Shown one piece after another: positions 6,916 to 18,242 of a stretch of DNA of 22,328 nucleotides (position 1 is the first letter of the stretch; each line of letters opens with the position of its first letter). This DNA comes from Kitasatospora phosalacinea. Its GTDB lineage: Bacteria > Actinomycetota > Actinomycetes > Streptomycetales > Streptomycetaceae. Location of the stretch: contig NZ_JNWZ01000095.1 in NCBI RefSeq assembly GCF_000716545.1, positions 1 to 22,328 of the forward strand, given 5' to 3'. A program made the position numbers and the translations under genes. The notes beneath the pieces are model-generated. The model saw nothing but the letters and a program-made list of their open reading frames with translations, was not told where the DNA came from and did no database searches.

Positions 6916-9075
6916 ATGAGCAATCCGGCGCCGATCGACGACGCCCTCATCCTGCCCGGCCCGCTGTCCTGGCGTATCGGATACGCCGAGATCGCCGCGC
7001 TTGCCCGGGTGAAGCGACCAGTCCCCACCACCTGGAGTCGACGCCACGTTGACTTCCCCGCCCCGGTGATCCGCGAGGGCGGCAGCCCGCTCTTCGATGC
7101 TCGGGAGGTCGTGGACTGGCTGGTGCGGACCGGCCGCGGCAATACGGAGCCCCGCCGGCTGTGGGCAGAGGCGGCCCTGCACACCCTTGCTGCCTGGCGG
7201 TCCTCCGGTCTTTCCGCGCCGGTGCTGGTGGGCGCGCTGACGGCCTTGCTCTGCCTGCGCCAGCAGTACGACGCACCTGTCGGGAGCCACCCCTGGGGAG
7301 ACCTTCTCACTCAGGCCGCTGAGCTCGATCCGGAGGACACCTTCCTCGTCTCCGAACTGCGGGCCGTCCCCGACCCGGAACGCCTGGGCCTGGCTCTGGG
7401 CGCGCTCGCCGACGAGTTGGCGGAGGCCGCCTACACTCCCGCCGAAGCCTTCGAGTGGGTCCTGGAGGCCCGCCGTCGCCTCGGTTCCCACGATCTGGCG
7501 GCCGACGAACCCACCCCGGCCGTGGCCCGTGTCCTCGCGGCCCTGGCCGGCGTCGACGCCCGTCCCGACGAGTCCGTCCTCGCCACCCCATACGCCCGCA
7601 GCGGCGATCTGCTCGCCGCCCTGCATGCGGCGGCGGCCGAGGACTCGGGCCACACCTACCTCGCGGCTGAGCCCGATCCGACGCTCACCCGGCTTGTCCG
7701 ACGCAGGATGCTCGTCCGGGGCGTGTACGAGTTCTCGCTCGATGTCGCCGAGGGCGGGGAGCTGTCCACGGACGACTGGGGCGACCCCGACGTACTGGTC
7801 TGCGCACTCCCGTACGAGGCGGGCGAGACCCGCAGCACGCGCCGTGCCCTGGAACGGATTCAGGACCTCACGGACTACCTCGGCGACGGCTCGACGGCCG
7901 TCGTCCTCGGCCCGGCCGACGCGCTGGTCCGGCCCCTGCCCCGGCATGGCGCCGCGGACCGGCTGCGCCGCTCCTTTCTCAACGATGGTCTCCTCAAGGC
8001 GGCGATCAGCCTCCCCGGCGGGGCCTTCGCCTACCGGCCCGGTTACCGCACCGCCGTCTGGATCCTCGCCCGCACGCCCGAGGACGAGCGCGCGGGCCGT
8101 GTCCTGCTCGCCGACTACTCCGCCCAGCCGCTCACCGAACCGGTCCTCGACGGGCTCGCCGAGGACATCGCCATCTGGCGGGCCTCCGCCTGGCACGGGG
8201 ATCGCCGCCACCGGCTCCGCCACGCGGCCGTCGTGCCCGCGAAGGAACTCGACGACCGGCCGGGCTCGGCCTTCACCCCCCAGCACCGCGCTCCCGAGGC
8301 CCGGCATACCCGGACCGTCGCGGAACGCCCCGCCCGCATCGCCGACATGGAACGGCACCTCGCCGAACTCGACGAGCGTGCGACGCGCCGGGCCGCCGTC
8401 GACGGCCCGTTGAAGACCGGGGCTGTGCTCCGCCCCGAGGAGCAGTCGGTGCGCCGTACGACCGTCCGCCAACTCCTCAAGGACCGCCGCCTGCGCCGCC
8501 GCCCCGGCCACCGCATCGCCCCCGAGCATCTCTCCACTGACGGCCACTACGCGGTGATCGGTCCGGAGGAGATCCTCGGCACCGCGCGGTTGGGCCGCCG
8601 CCGCATCGACCGGGGCTTGGTTCTCACGGCTTACGACCACATCCAGTTCACCGAGCCAGGCGATCTCGTGGTCACCACCAGCCCACGCTTCGGTATCCAC
8701 GTCGACACCGAGGGTCTGTCGGTAGTGGTAGCCCCCGCCCGCATCCTGCGCGTCCACCCGGACGCCGACCCGCCGATCCGCCCCCGCGCTCTGGCGGCCC
8801 TTCTGCGTGCTGCCGCCTCCGAGCATGGCCGCACCAACGGAGCCGTACGGGCCTCGTACGGCATCGAGGACCTGAGCGTCCCCGACCTGGGGCGCGAGGA
8901 GTTGGAGCGGTACGAGGCCGTGCTCGCCGAGATCGAGCGCCGGGCGGAGCTGCTACGGCAGCAGTCCGAGGCGCTCGACGACCTGGCCCGCATCACGGCC
9001 GCCGGCATGGCCGACGGCACCCTGACGATCCAGCACCCGCCCGCACTTCCCGTACTTCCCGGAACCGACGACTGA
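6916..9075 (+). CDS. Helix-turn-helix protein with degenerate N6-methylase domain and HsdS-like tail
   Basis: This 719-aa protein has an N-terminal excisionase/MerR-like helix-turn-helix (about 18-72: [34 protein letters not shown]). It then has a region laid out like an HsdM-type N6-adenine methylase. Where motif I (DPxCGxG) belongs it reads [11 protein letters not shown] (222-232), and where NPPY/F belongs it reads VCALPY (295-300), so SAM binding and catalysis are probably lost. The downstream block [20 protein letters not shown] (365-384) is well kept and typical of N6-methylases. The C-terminal third (about 525-719) ends in a helical arm like a target-recognition half of a specificity subunit. 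Start: ATG 6916 follows GGGAGGGG. A frame open from 6673 would cross the operators. It is first gene of the restriction operon, 17 bases before hsdM. A regulatory or sensing role is inferred. Confidence 0.8.
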   Translation: MSNPAPIDDALILPGPLSWRIGYAEIAALARVKRPVPTTWSRRHVDFPAPVIREGGSPLFDAREVVDWLVRTGRGNTEPRRLWAEAALHTLAAWRSSGLSAPVLVGALTALLCLRQQYDAPVGSHPWGDLLTQAAELDPEDTFLVSELRAVPDPERLGLALGALADELAEAAYTPAEAFEWVLEARRRLGSHDLAADEPTPAVARVLAALAGVDARPDESVLATPYARSGDLLAALHAAAAEDSGHTYLAAEPDPTLTRLVRRRMLVRGVYEFSLDVAEGGELSTDDWGDPDVLVCALPYEAGETRSTRRALERIQDLTDYLGDGSTAVVLGPADALVRPLPRHGAADRLRRSFLNDGLLKAAISLPGGAFAYRPGYRTAVWILARTPEDERAGRVLLADYSAQPLTEPVLDGLAEDIAIWRASAWHGDRRHRLRHAAVVPAKELDDRPGSAFTPQHRAPEARHTRTVAERPARIADMERHLAELDERATRRAAVDGPLKTGAVLRPEEQSVRRTTVRQLLKDRRLRRRPGHRIAPEHLSTDGHYAVIGPEEILGTARLGRRRIDRGLVLTAYDHIQFTEPGDLVVTTSPRFGIHVDTEGLSVVVAPARILRVHPDADPPIRPRALAALLRAAASEHGRTNGAVRASYGIEDLSVPDLGREELERYEAVLAEIERRAELLRQQSEALDDLARITAAGMADGTLTIQHPPALPVLPGTDD

Positions 9076-9092
9076 AGGAGACGGCCCACCCC

Positions 9093-10707
<1,615 letters not shown>

Positions 10708-10715
<8 letters not shown>

Positions 10716-11787
10716 GTACTCCTCCGGAGACTCCGGGGAACTGGTCCTCTACCGCACGGAGGACGGCCGCAGCCAGATCCAGATGCGTGCTGTCGGCGGC
10801 ACGGTGTGGCTGACGCAGGCCGAGATGGCCGAGCTGTTCGAGACCGGCATCCCCAACATCAACAAGCGGATCGGCCAGATCCTGGAAGACGGAGAACTCG
10901 CCGAGGCAACTATTTCCTCTACGGAAATGGTTCGCCAGGAGGGCTCGCGCCAGGTCCGGCGCGACGTACTCGTCTACAACCTCGACATGATCCTCGCAGT
11001 CGGGTACCGCGTGCGGTCCCCGCGCGGTATCCAGTTCCGCCAGTGGGCGACGACCACGCTGCGTGAGTACCTGGTCAAGGGATTCGCCCTCAACAACGAG
11101 CGACTGAAGAACCCCGGCCCCGACGGCTTCGACTACTTCGACGAGCTGCTGGAGCGGATCCGCGAGATCCGCGCCTCGGAGAAGCGGTTCTACCAGAAGG
11201 TACGGGACGTCTTCGCGGCGACCAGCGCGGACTACCAGCCCGACAGCGAACCGGCCCGGACGTTCTACGCCACGATCCAGAACAAGCTGCTCTATGCGGC
11301 GACGCAGCAGACCGCCGCGGAGCTGATCCTCGCCCGCTGCGACCCGGGGAAGCCCAACATGGGCCTCACCTCCTGGAAGGGCAGCCGGGTCCGTAAGGCA
11401 GACGTCAGTGTCGCGAAGAACTACCTCACGTCGGAGGAGATCGGCACGCTGAACCTGCTGACGACCCAGTTCCTCGACTTCGCGGAACTCCGCGCCCGGC
11501 GGCGGCAGCAGATCACCATGACGGAATGGGTGACTGCGACGGCCCGGTTCATCGAGGTGAACGACCTGCCGGTCCTCCCCGGACCGGGCAGGGCCACCCA
11601 CGCGGCGGCCGCTGCGGTCTCCGCCGCGCGCTACGAGGAGTTCGACGTCCAGCGGCGTGCGTTGGAAGCGCTGCGGGCGGACGAGGAGGCGGAGCGGGAG
11701 ATGCGGGAGCTGGCACAGGCGGAGGGCAACTGGGACGCGCTGGACGAGCTCTCGACGGCGGCGGAGGAACTGGAGGGGGAGCGGTGA
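10708..11787 (+). CDS. RhuM-family protein
   Basis: This 359-aa protein belongs to the RhuM (virulence RhuM) family. Family hallmarks are visible: [20 protein letters not shown] (33-52), [19 protein letters not shown] (89-107), [19 protein letters not shown] (110-128), [13 protein letters not shown] (186-198) and [10 protein letters not shown] (216-225). The first segment looks like a DNA-binding helix-turn-helix. The biochemical function of RhuM is not firmly known. Family members are often found inside Type I restriction operons, as here between hsdM and hsdS. The start overlaps hsdM by 8 bases (ATGTCTGA), giving translational coupling. The gene is bracketed by the 47-bp repeats, which indicates that it was inserted into an ancestral hsdM-hsdS junction. 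Toxin, regulator of restriction, or adaptor are all open. Confidence 0.92.
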
Positions 11788-11849
11788 GCGGGCAGTCGGC
11801 GGGGCTGGAGAAGGCGGTTCGGGAGCAGCTTGGGAGGGTCAATGTCTGA
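11784..11849 (+). CDS. 21-codon vestigial HsdM-tail ORF bridging rhuM and hsdS
   Basis: A GTG (11784-11786) overlaps the rhuM stop as GTGA, with GGAGGGGG upstream. The ORF runs 21 codons to TGA 11847-11849. Its end, GLEKAVREQLGRVNV, copies the HsdM C-terminus ([14 protein letters not shown]). Its stop overlaps the hsdS start in the same ATGTCTGA arrangement that joins hsdM to rhuM. It probably has no protein function but keeps ribosomes moving into hsdS after the rhuM insertion (inference). Confidence 0.55.
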   Translation: MSGQSAGLEKAVREQLGRVNV

Positions 11850-11851
11850 GT
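11805..11851 (+). repeat. 47-bp direct repeat, copy 2 (before hsdS)
   Basis: This is the second copy of the hsdM 3' end and start-site overlap. Four substitutions separate it from 10671-10717. It supplies the ribosome binding site (GGGAGG, 11832-11837) for hsdS. Confidence 0.85.
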
Positions 11852-12945
11852 GGACGCGTACGACGGTGGGCCACGTCATGACTCTGCAGCGCGGTTTCGA
11901 CATCACCAAGGCACAGCAGGCCTCGGGAGATGTTCCGGTGGTGTCGTCCGGAGGTATCGGCAGTCACCATGACACCGCCATGGTCAAGGGGCCCGGCGTG
12001 GTCATGGGACGCAAGGGAACCTTGGGTAAGGTCTTCTACCTGGACCGCGATTTCTGGCCGCATGACACCACACTCTGGGTCAAGGACTTCAAGGGAAACG
12101 ACCCCCGGTTCGTCTACTACTTTCTGGGCACCCTGAACTTCCTTTCCATGGACGTCGGTTCTTCGAACCCAACGCTGAACCGCAACCACGTACACCCGGT
12201 GCCGATCAATTGGCCGCCGCTCCGCGAGCAGCGGGCCATCGTCGGAATTCTGGGTACCCTGGATGACAAGGTCGCCGTCAACGCGCGCATCGCGACCACG
12301 GCCGAGGATCTCTCCATGGCCCTTGTATCCCGCGAGCCCGAGCGAGCGCGGGTTCGCCTGGACGAGATCTGCGCCCTTCGGAAGGACCAAGTCGCACCGC
12401 AGGAGATCGTGGACGCCGCCGTCGACCACTACAGCCTCCCCGCGTTCGACGCCGGAAAGCTGCCCGAGCGGGTGTCTCCGGAATCGATCAAGAGCGGAAA
12501 GTTCACGGTGTCCGAGCCGGCGGTCTTGCTGTCGAAGCTGAACCCGGAGATCCCCCGTGTGTGGAACGTTGAACCAGACCCGGCGATCCCATCGCTGGCA
12601 TCGACCGAGTTCCTGGTTCTGGCGCCTAGGGATTCCCTGACAGTGCATGAGTTGTGGGCGGCCACCAGCCAGCGGAGCTTCCTGGACGACCTGGCCGCGA
12701 AGGTGACCGGCACCTCGAAGAGCCACCAGCGAGTTCGCCCCGCTGAGGTCATGGCGACCGAGGTTGTCGACCCCCGCCAGTTCGGCGAGACGGGACAGCA
12801 GATCCGGAGCCTGGCCCGCAGGGCGGCGCTGGCGCGACAGGAGTCCCAGGCCCTCGCCACCCTCCGCGACACCCTCCTCCCCCAGCTCATGTCCGGCCGC
12901 CTCCGCGTTCGTGACGCCGAGAAGATTGTCGAGGACCACGTATGA
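11842..12945 (+). CDS. hsdS: Type I restriction-modification specificity subunit HsdS
   Basis: This 367-aa protein sets the DNA target of the complex. The first target-recognition domain spans about 1-125 (VKGPGVVMGRKGTLGKVFY, NDPRFVYYFL, NPTLNRNHVHPVPI). It is followed by the central conserved helix PPLREQRAIVGILGTLDDKV (about 131-150), a second recognition domain (about 165-325) and the C-terminal conserved helix with LRDTLLPQLMSGRLRVRDAE. Two different recognition halves with two spacer helices are the normal plan for a bipartite target. The target cannot be read from sequence alone. The ATG at 11842 follows GGGAGG. An upstream TTG in the same frame is not needed. It overlaps the 21-codon ORF upstream and hsdR by 4 bases downstream. 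It is somewhat less GC-rich than its neighbours, as is common for exchangeable specificity genes. Confidence 0.95.
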   Translation: MSEWTRTTVGHVMTLQRGFDITKAQQASGDVPVVSSGGIGSHHDTAMVKGPGVVMGRKGTLGKVFYLDRDFWPHDTTLWVKDFKGNDPRFVYYFLGTLNFLSMDVGSSNPTLNRNHVHPVPINWPPLREQRAIVGILGTLDDKVAVNARIATTAEDLSMALVSREPERARVRLDEICALRKDQVAPQEIVDAAVDHYSLPAFDAGKLPERVSPESIKSGKFTVSEPAVLLSKLNPEIPRVWNVEPDPAIPSLASTEFLVLAPRDSLTVHELWAATSQRSFLDDLAAKVTGTSKSHQRVRPAEVMATEVVDPRQFGETGQQIRSLARRAALARQESQALATLRDTLLPQLMSGRLRVRDAEKIVEDHV

Positions 12946-15900
12946 CCGGCGCCCCCGACGACAGACAGAACTTCCGCCCGCACGAGTCCGACTGGGAGCT
13001 CCTCGCCCTCGAAGAGCTTGCCGAGCTCGCCTGGGAGCCCGCGCCGGCCAACGAGTTCGCGCCGGGCTCCGGCCACCGGAAGTCGTGGGACGACCTGATC
13101 CTGTACCCGGACCTCCGGGACGCGATCGAGCGGCTCAACCCGGGCCTCCCCCCGGACGCCGTCCGGGACGCCGTCGGCGCCGCCGCGACGCCCGCCTCCC
13201 AGGACACGTACGAGGAGAACCGCACCGCTCACGGCCACCTGACCGCTGGCATCCGATCCATCACGTACACCGACTCCTTCGGGGCCGAGCACAACCCCAC
13301 CATCCGACTCGTCGACCTCGACGATCCAGCCGGCAACGTGTACCGCGTCCTCAACCAGGTCACCGTCATCGACGGCGAGAAGCGCCGCCGCTTCGATGTC
13401 GTGCTGTACGTCAACGGACTGCCGCTCGCCGTAATGGAGTTGAAGCGCGCCGGCGACGAGGACGCGACGCTCCAGGACGCGCACACCCAGGTGACCCGCT
13501 ACGTCGAGGAGTTCCCGACCGCGTTCCGGTACAACGCGGTCATCCTCGTCTCGGACGGCATCACGGCCAAGTACGGCACACCGTTCACGCCGTACGAGCA
13601 CTTCGCGCCGTGGAACACGGACGAGTTCGGCGAGCGGGTCGACCCGTTCTCCGCCGAGGGCATATGGGATTCGGGTCAGAACCTGGCCCTGCACGGCCTG
13701 TTCACTCATGACCGGTTCCTCGCCCTCGTCAAGTCGTTCATCAACTTCGTGCCGTCGAAGCGGATGAAGCGCATCGCGAAGCCGCACCAGTACCACGCCG
13801 TCACCCTCGCCGCCGAGGCCGTACGCGTGGCCGCCGCGAGCGACGGCAAGGCCGGTGTCGTCTGGCACACGCAGGGCTCGGGCAAGTCGGAGGAGATGGT
13901 CCTCACCACCACCATGGTGATGAGGGATCCGGCGCTGCTGAACCCGACGGTCGTCGTCATCACGGACCGCACGGACCTCGACGACCAGCTGTACTCGACG
14001 TTCCTGGAGAGCGAGATCCTCCCGGAGGCGCCGGAGCAGGTCCTCAGCCGGGCCCAGCTCCGCGATGAGCTCGCGGCCAAGCGGGTCGGCGGCATCCTCT
14101 TCACCACGCTGCAGAAGTTCGGGCGTACCAAGGAAGAGAAGGAGTCCGGCGCGGACCACCCGCTCCTCTCCGACCGCCGGAACATCGTCGTCGTCGTCGA
14201 CGAGGCGCACCGCAGCCACTACGACAACCTCGACGGCTACGCCCGCCACCTGCGCGACGCCCTCCCACACGCCACGCTCCTCGCCTTCACTGGTACGCCG
14301 ATCTCCGAGGCCGACCGCAACACTCGTGACGTGTTCGGCGACTACATCGACGTCTACGACCTCAAGCGGGCCGCCGACGACGGGGCGACGGTCAAGGTCT
14401 TCCACGAGAGCCGGGTCATCCAGCTCGTCATGGACCGGGACATCGACCCGACGACCATCGACGAGGAGGCTGACCGGATCACCGACGGCCTCGACGACGT
14501 CGAGCGCCGCCGCGTCGAGCAGGCCGTCGCCACGATGAACGCGCTGTACGGCGCGCCGGCCCGCATACGGGACCTCGCCGCCGACCTCGTCCAGCACTGG
14601 GACACGCGGCGCACGGCGATGCAGCCGTTCGTCGGCGTCTCCGAAGCGGGCGGCGCACCCGGCAAGGCGATGATCGTGTGCGCCACCCGGGAGATCTGCG
14701 TCAGCGTGTACGACGCCCTGCGCGAGCTGCGGGACGAGTGGCACAGCGACGACTTCGAGAAGGGCGCGATGAAGATCGTGTTCTCCTCGAACACACGCAA
14801 GGACCCCGAGCGGCTCCTCGCCCACGCCCTGAGCGACAGCCGGCGCAAGGCCGTCATCAACCGGGCCAAGGACCCAGAGGACGAGCTTCAGCTGCTCATC
14901 GTCAACAACATGCTGCTGACCGGGTTCGACGCGCCGCCCGTCCACACCATGTACCTGGACCGGCCGCTCAAGGGCGCCGGTCTGATGCAGGCCCTGGCCC
15001 GGGTCAACCGCCGTTTCCGGGGCAAGGAGGACGGCCTCCTCGTCGGGTACGCGCCGCTCACCGAGAACCTCCAGCGGGCGATCGCCGAGTACACGGACGC
15101 CGACCAGGAGGACCGCACGCTCGGGCAGGAGCTCGGCCGGGCGCTGGACGAACTGCGTAATGAGTACGACATCCTGAACGACATCCTGCGGGGCTTCGAC
15201 TGGCGGGCCCGGCTGGACATGCCCTCCAAGACGGCGTTCATCGACGCCGCGCTCCGGGCCGCGAACTACCTCCTCGACCCGGCCACCGCGGGCAACAACC
15301 CCGAGACTCTCGACGACCCTCGGCAGACACTCGGCCGGCGCTACCGCGAGCATGCCCACCGTCTGGAGCGCTTCTACGCGCTCTGCGGCAGCTCCACCGA
15401 CATCGGCGGGCGCTTCCCGGACCATCCGGCCTGGCGGCGGGACATCCAGTTCTTCGTCGAGGTCCGCGCCTACATGGCGAAGATCGACGCGATGAACCGT
15501 GAGGCCCGTGGTCTCCCCGTCGCCCGCGATGTTGAGTTGTACCTCGCACAGCTCACCTCCTCGGTCGTCGAAACCGGCGGTGTGACCGACCTGCTTGCCG
15601 AGGCCGGCCTGGAGACTGCCGACCTGACACACCTCAACGACGCGCTCGTCGCGAAGTTGCAGAGCAGCGAGACGCCACACCTGGCGGCTGAGGCTCTGCG
15701 GCGGCTCATCGAGCGCAAGATGCGCGAGGTAACCCGGCACAACATCGTCCGGCGCACGACCTTCTCCGAGCGGTTGCAGGACCTCATGGTCCGGTACATG
15801 CGGCAGCAGTGCACCAGCGCCGAACTCATCGCCAAGCTTGTGGACATGGCCAAGGAGGTCATGGAGGACGCCCGCCGCGGCGAGAAGTTCGAGCCGCCGC

Positions 15901-16202
15901 TGGACTGGCGTGAGCTCGCCTTCTACGACGCGGTCGCCGACCACGGCACGGCCCGCTCGGTCATGGGCGACGAGGTGCTGGCCGGCATCGCCCGCGAACT
16001 GGTCGCTGAGGTCCGCAGCAAGCTCAAGCCGGACTGGATCGCCCGCGAGCCGGTCCGCGCCCGACTCCGCAGCGCCATCAAGCGCCTCCTGGCCCGCCGC
16101 AACTACCCGCCGGATGCGGCACCGGAGGCCATCGACCTGGTCCTGAAGCAGATGGAGCACTTCGCCACCGAGTGGTCCACCAACGGCGCACAGAACACCT
16201 GA
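12942..16202 (+). CDS. hsdR: Type I restriction-modification restriction subunit HsdR
   Basis: This 1086-aa protein is the ATP-dependent translocase and nuclease of the Type I complex. The PD-(D/E)xK nuclease is visible as RFDVVLYVNGLPLAVMELK (150-168; D152, E166, K168). The superfamily 2 motor follows: Walker A QGSGKS (311-316), VVDEAHRS (418-425), FTGTP (449-453) and LMQALARVNRRFRGK in the second RecA domain. All key residues are present and the length is normal, so it should cleave unmethylated foreign DNA far from the recognition site when bound to HsdM and HsdS. Its ATG overlaps the hsdS stop as ATGA, and it is the last gene of the operon, followed 20 bases later by a strong hairpin. Keeping the nuclease gene last is consistent with methylation being established first (inference). 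Confidence 0.96.
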   Translation: MTGAPDDRQNFRPHESDWELLALEELAELAWEPAPANEFAPGSGHRKSWDDLILYPDLRDAIERLNPGLPPDAVRDAVGAAATPASQDTYEENRTAHGHLTAGIRSITYTDSFGAEHNPTIRLVDLDDPAGNVYRVLNQVTVIDGEKRRRFDVVLYVNGLPLAVMELKRAGDEDATLQDAHTQVTRYVEEFPTAFRYNAVILVSDGITAKYGTPFTPYEHFAPWNTDEFGERVDPFSAEGIWDSGQNLALHGLFTHDRFLALVKSFINFVPSKRMKRIAKPHQYHAVTLAAEAVRVAAASDGKAGVVWHTQGSGKSEEMVLTTTMVMRDPALLNPTVVVITDRTDLDDQLYSTFLESEILPEAPEQVLSRAQLRDELAAKRVGGILFTTLQKFGRTKEEKESGADHPLLSDRRNIVVVVDEAHRSHYDNLDGYARHLRDALPHATLLAFTGTPISEADRNTRDVFGDYIDVYDLKRAADDGATVKVFHESRVIQLVMDRDIDPTTIDEEADRITDGLDDVERRRVEQAVATMNALYGAPARIRDLAADLVQHWDTRRTAMQPFVGVSEAGGAPGKAMIVCATREICVSVYDALRELRDEWHSDDFEKGAMKIVFSSNTRKDPERLLAHALSDSRRKAVINRAKDPEDELQLLIVNNMLLTGFDAPPVHTMYLDRPLKGAGLMQALARVNRRFRGKEDGLLVGYAPLTENLQRAIAEYTDADQEDRTLGQELGRALDELRNEYDILNDILRGFDWRARLDMPSKTAFIDAALRAANYLLDPATAGNNPETLDDPRQTLGRRYREHAHRLERFYALCGSSTDIGGRFPDHPAWRRDIQFFVEVRAYMAKIDAMNREARGLPVARDVELYLAQLTSSVVETGGVTDLLAEAGLETADLTHLNDALVAKLQSSETPHLAAEALRRLIERKMREVTRHNIVRRTTFSERLQDLMVRYMRQQCTSAELIAKLVDMAKEVMEDARRGEKFEPPLDWRELAFYDAVADHGTARSVMGDEVLAGIARELVAEVRSKLKPDWIAREPVRARLRSAIKRLLARRNYPPDAAPEAIDLVLKQMEHFATEWSTNGAQNT

Positions 16203-16222
16203 CCTGGGGCGGTAGACGAGAC

Positions 16223-16258
16223 GATCGGTACGAGGCAACAGGCCGCCTCGTACCGATC
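16223..16258 (+). terminator. Hairpin terminator after hsdR
   Basis: GATCGGTACGAGGC (16223-16236) and GCCTCGTACCGATC (16245-16258) form a perfect 14-bp stem with an 8-base loop, starting 20 bases past the hsdR stop. No U-tract follows, which is usual for Streptomyces terminators. Confidence 0.8.
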
Positions 16259-17036
16259 CCTCGCCACCGGGGAGCTGCTCTCGGACAGCGGAGCTGATCA
16301 CCCTCTGCCCGCGACTTTCAGGAGACTCACCCTGGGCGAGTTCGCCTGACAGGTTTCACGGCGCGACGGGGATCACCCTGAACCTCGAATCGGTCAAAGG
16401 CGGCAATTGGTCGGAGTGGAAGAGCCGAGCTGCAGTGGCAGAACCAGTCTAAAGGCATCAACCTTCGGTAAATGAAAGGAAGTTGATGTTCCCATAGTGG
16501 TGTCGATTGAGAGGCGGGGGGTGGGCGGGCAGAGATGCCCCACCACCTCCAACCCGTACCAGGGCCACAACCAGCCCTAACCAAGTCGGAGTTCACCGTG
16601 ACTGAGCTCAAGCCGCCCACTGCCGAATTGATCGAACCCGCCCGCGACCGGCATCGCCGCGCCGCCGACGACGCTGGTCTCGGCCCCACTGCCCGACGTC
16701 ACCACCAGCACGCCGAGTGCAGCTACGACTGGGTGTGACGAGCCTTCGGCGTACCCGCCGACCGCCACCTCGGCTATGCCCGCGCCGTCCTGCCCGGCCC
16801 GGCCGGTACGTCCGGAGGCCTGTCGGCGGTCGAGAAGCCGACGGACTGACCACGCTCGTCCCGGCCCCGGGGAACCGCAGGTTGGGACGAGCGCCGAACT
16901 CAACCGTCGGATGGTGAAGTCCGTCAATGCGCTTCCCTGCCGCGTAGGTTGTTGGGCGGGAGAAGTCGGAGGTAGGGAAACGTTGCGTCGTCGGTTGGAA
17001 GATCCGATGGCTCCGGGTTTGCTGCTTAATATCGCT
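16259..17036. other. Degraded intergenic region
   Basis: About 780 bases lie between the restriction operon terminator and the IS630 element. No intact gene is convincing on either strand. One interrupted reading frame (16598-16849) is listed separately. The stretch 16915-17030 resembles the end of an old insertion sequence in base composition, but I cannot assign it. Confidence 0.5.
16598..16849 (+). pseudogene. Short reading frame interrupted by one TGA
   Basis: A GTG start (16598) opens a frame beginning VTELKPPTAELIEPARD. It meets TGA at 16736-16738, then continues in the same frame (RAFGVPADRHLGYARAVLPG) to a second TGA at 16847-16849. The composition on both sides of the stop looks coding. 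I do not recognise a family. A gene fragment with one nonsense mutation is the simplest reading. Chance openness in high-GC DNA is also possible. Confidence 0.25.
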
Positions 17037-17064
17037 GCTGCTGACTTTGAATGCGTGATGTCGG
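17037..17064. repeat. IS630 left terminal inverted repeat
   Basis: The 28 bases ending GTGATGTCGG match the reverse complement of 18181-18208 at 22 positions. They end just before the transposase stop codon. Confidence 0.65.
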
Positions 17065-18133
17065 TCAGCCGTCCGTGATCAGGCCGGTGCCTGCGAGGCA
17101 GCCGTCGACCAGGTCGGGGTGGTGCTGGATCTGCTTGAGCCGATGTTTCACGGCCCGGGTGATCTGGTCGAGGTCGGCGGCGGCGAGGTTGCCGATATCG
17201 CGTTTGACCAGCGACCAAATGCCCTCCTGCGGGTTGAGGTCCGGTGCGTAGGTGGGCAGTTGGAACACGGTGAGCCAGTGGGAGTTCGCCTCGATGAACT
17301 CCCGTAGCGGCTTGGTCAGATGGAGACGGACGTTGTCCCAGACCAGCACGATCGGACCGCCGAGCTGGATCCGGGCCCGGACGATCAGGTCCCGGAAGTC
17401 GCGCCAGCCGAAGCCCTTCGGCTCGTCCTTGCGACCCCGGTACTCGCGGATCCGGTAAATCAGCCGGGACCGTTCACCGGGCTTGTAACAGGTCATGCCG
17501 GCCATCGACACCCGCCCGGAGCCCCGGCCGCGGACTCGGACGACCGGGGTCCGACCGATCCGGCCCCAGGCCCTGGTGCGCGGCGGTGTCATCGACTGCC
17601 CGGCTTCGTCCTCGAAGACGATCCAGGCTCCGAGGGCCGCCGCCGCGCTCTTACCCGCGGCCAGGTCTCCTTCTTCCAGACCTCGACCGCCGCGTCGTCG
17701 CGCTCGATGGCCCGGCGGGCGGGCTGCTGCGGCGCCACGACCAGCCGTGGCGCCGCAGCAGCCTCCACGTGCCCTCGACGGTGTACGAGATGTGGAACAG
17801 CCGGCCGATCAGCGTCTTCACCCGCGCCAGCGTCCACCGCTGGTCCGCCCAGCCGTGGGCGAGCGGACCGCGCTCCAACTCTCGTTCCAGTCTGGCAATC
17901 TGGGCCGGACCGAGCCTCGGGCGGCCCGGTGAGCCCTTCGACTGGACGCCGACCTCTCCGCGCTCGCGCCAGGCGCGGCGCCACCGCTCCACCGACCGCT
18001 CCGACACCCGCAGCGCGGCAGCGATCTCCTTGTTCTTCTCCCCGCCCTCGAAGCGTTCCACGGCCTGCAGCCGGATCCGCTCCCGCGCGGCCCTCTCGGC
18101 GTCGGTCAACCCGCCGCCCTGCGCGTATCTCAC
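17065..18133 (-). pseudogene. IS630-family transposase in three frames
   Basis: From a GTG at 18131-18133 the N-terminal part shows a helix-turn-helix (KNKEIAAALRVSERSVERWR), a linker KGSPGRPRL and a second winged-helix segment. After RRHGWSW (near 17735) the frame must shift by -1 to read PARRAIERDDAAVEVWKKET. Near 17640 it shifts by -1 again to read GAWIVFEDEAGQSMTPP. The rest gives the DDE core: the FEDEAG aspartate, IVLVWDNVRLH (second Asp) and YAPDLNPQEGIWS (Glu). The catalytic residues are therefore all present but in different frames. One -1 shift could be programmed, as in some IS630 elements. Two suggests an inactive copy or a sequencing error. It ends in CLAGTGLITDG. Confidence 0.8.
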
Positions 18134-18180
18134 GAAGCCATGGCTACCGGAGCCCGCCCACCACTGTCAGGCAAACGACT

Positions 18181-18208
18181 CCGACATCACTCGATCAAGT
18201 TCAGTAGC
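18181..18208. repeat. IS630 right terminal inverted repeat
   Basis: This partner of the left repeat starts CCGACATCAC and lies 47 bases upstream of the transposase start. Confidence 0.65.
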
Positions 18209-18242
18209 GACGTTGCCGCATCGTCCCCTCCAGCGGTCCGGA

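Larger units (their letters stand above)
17037..18208 (-). mobile_element. IS630-family insertion sequence
   Basis: The element of about 1.17 kb is bounded by imperfect inverted repeats. Left 17037-17064 and right 18181-18208 match at 22 of 28 positions, with an identical inner core GTGATGTCGG. The transposase lies on the minus strand and fills the element. The exact TA target duplication could not be fixed by eye. It points opposite to the IS630-type fragment at 1-81, so the two enclose the defence genes with their transposase 3' ends facing inward. Confidence 0.75.

Noticed and set aside
12429..16301. 1290-codon minus-strand open frame opposite hsdR
   Set aside because: The plus strand encodes a textbook HsdR. 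The antisense frame has only low-complexity Arg/Val/Asp/Glu composition.
16577..17218. 213-codon minus-strand frame in the degraded region
   Set aside because: It crosses the IS630 inverted repeat and part of the transposase in another frame. Composition is Arg/Pro/Gly/Ser-rich with no motif.
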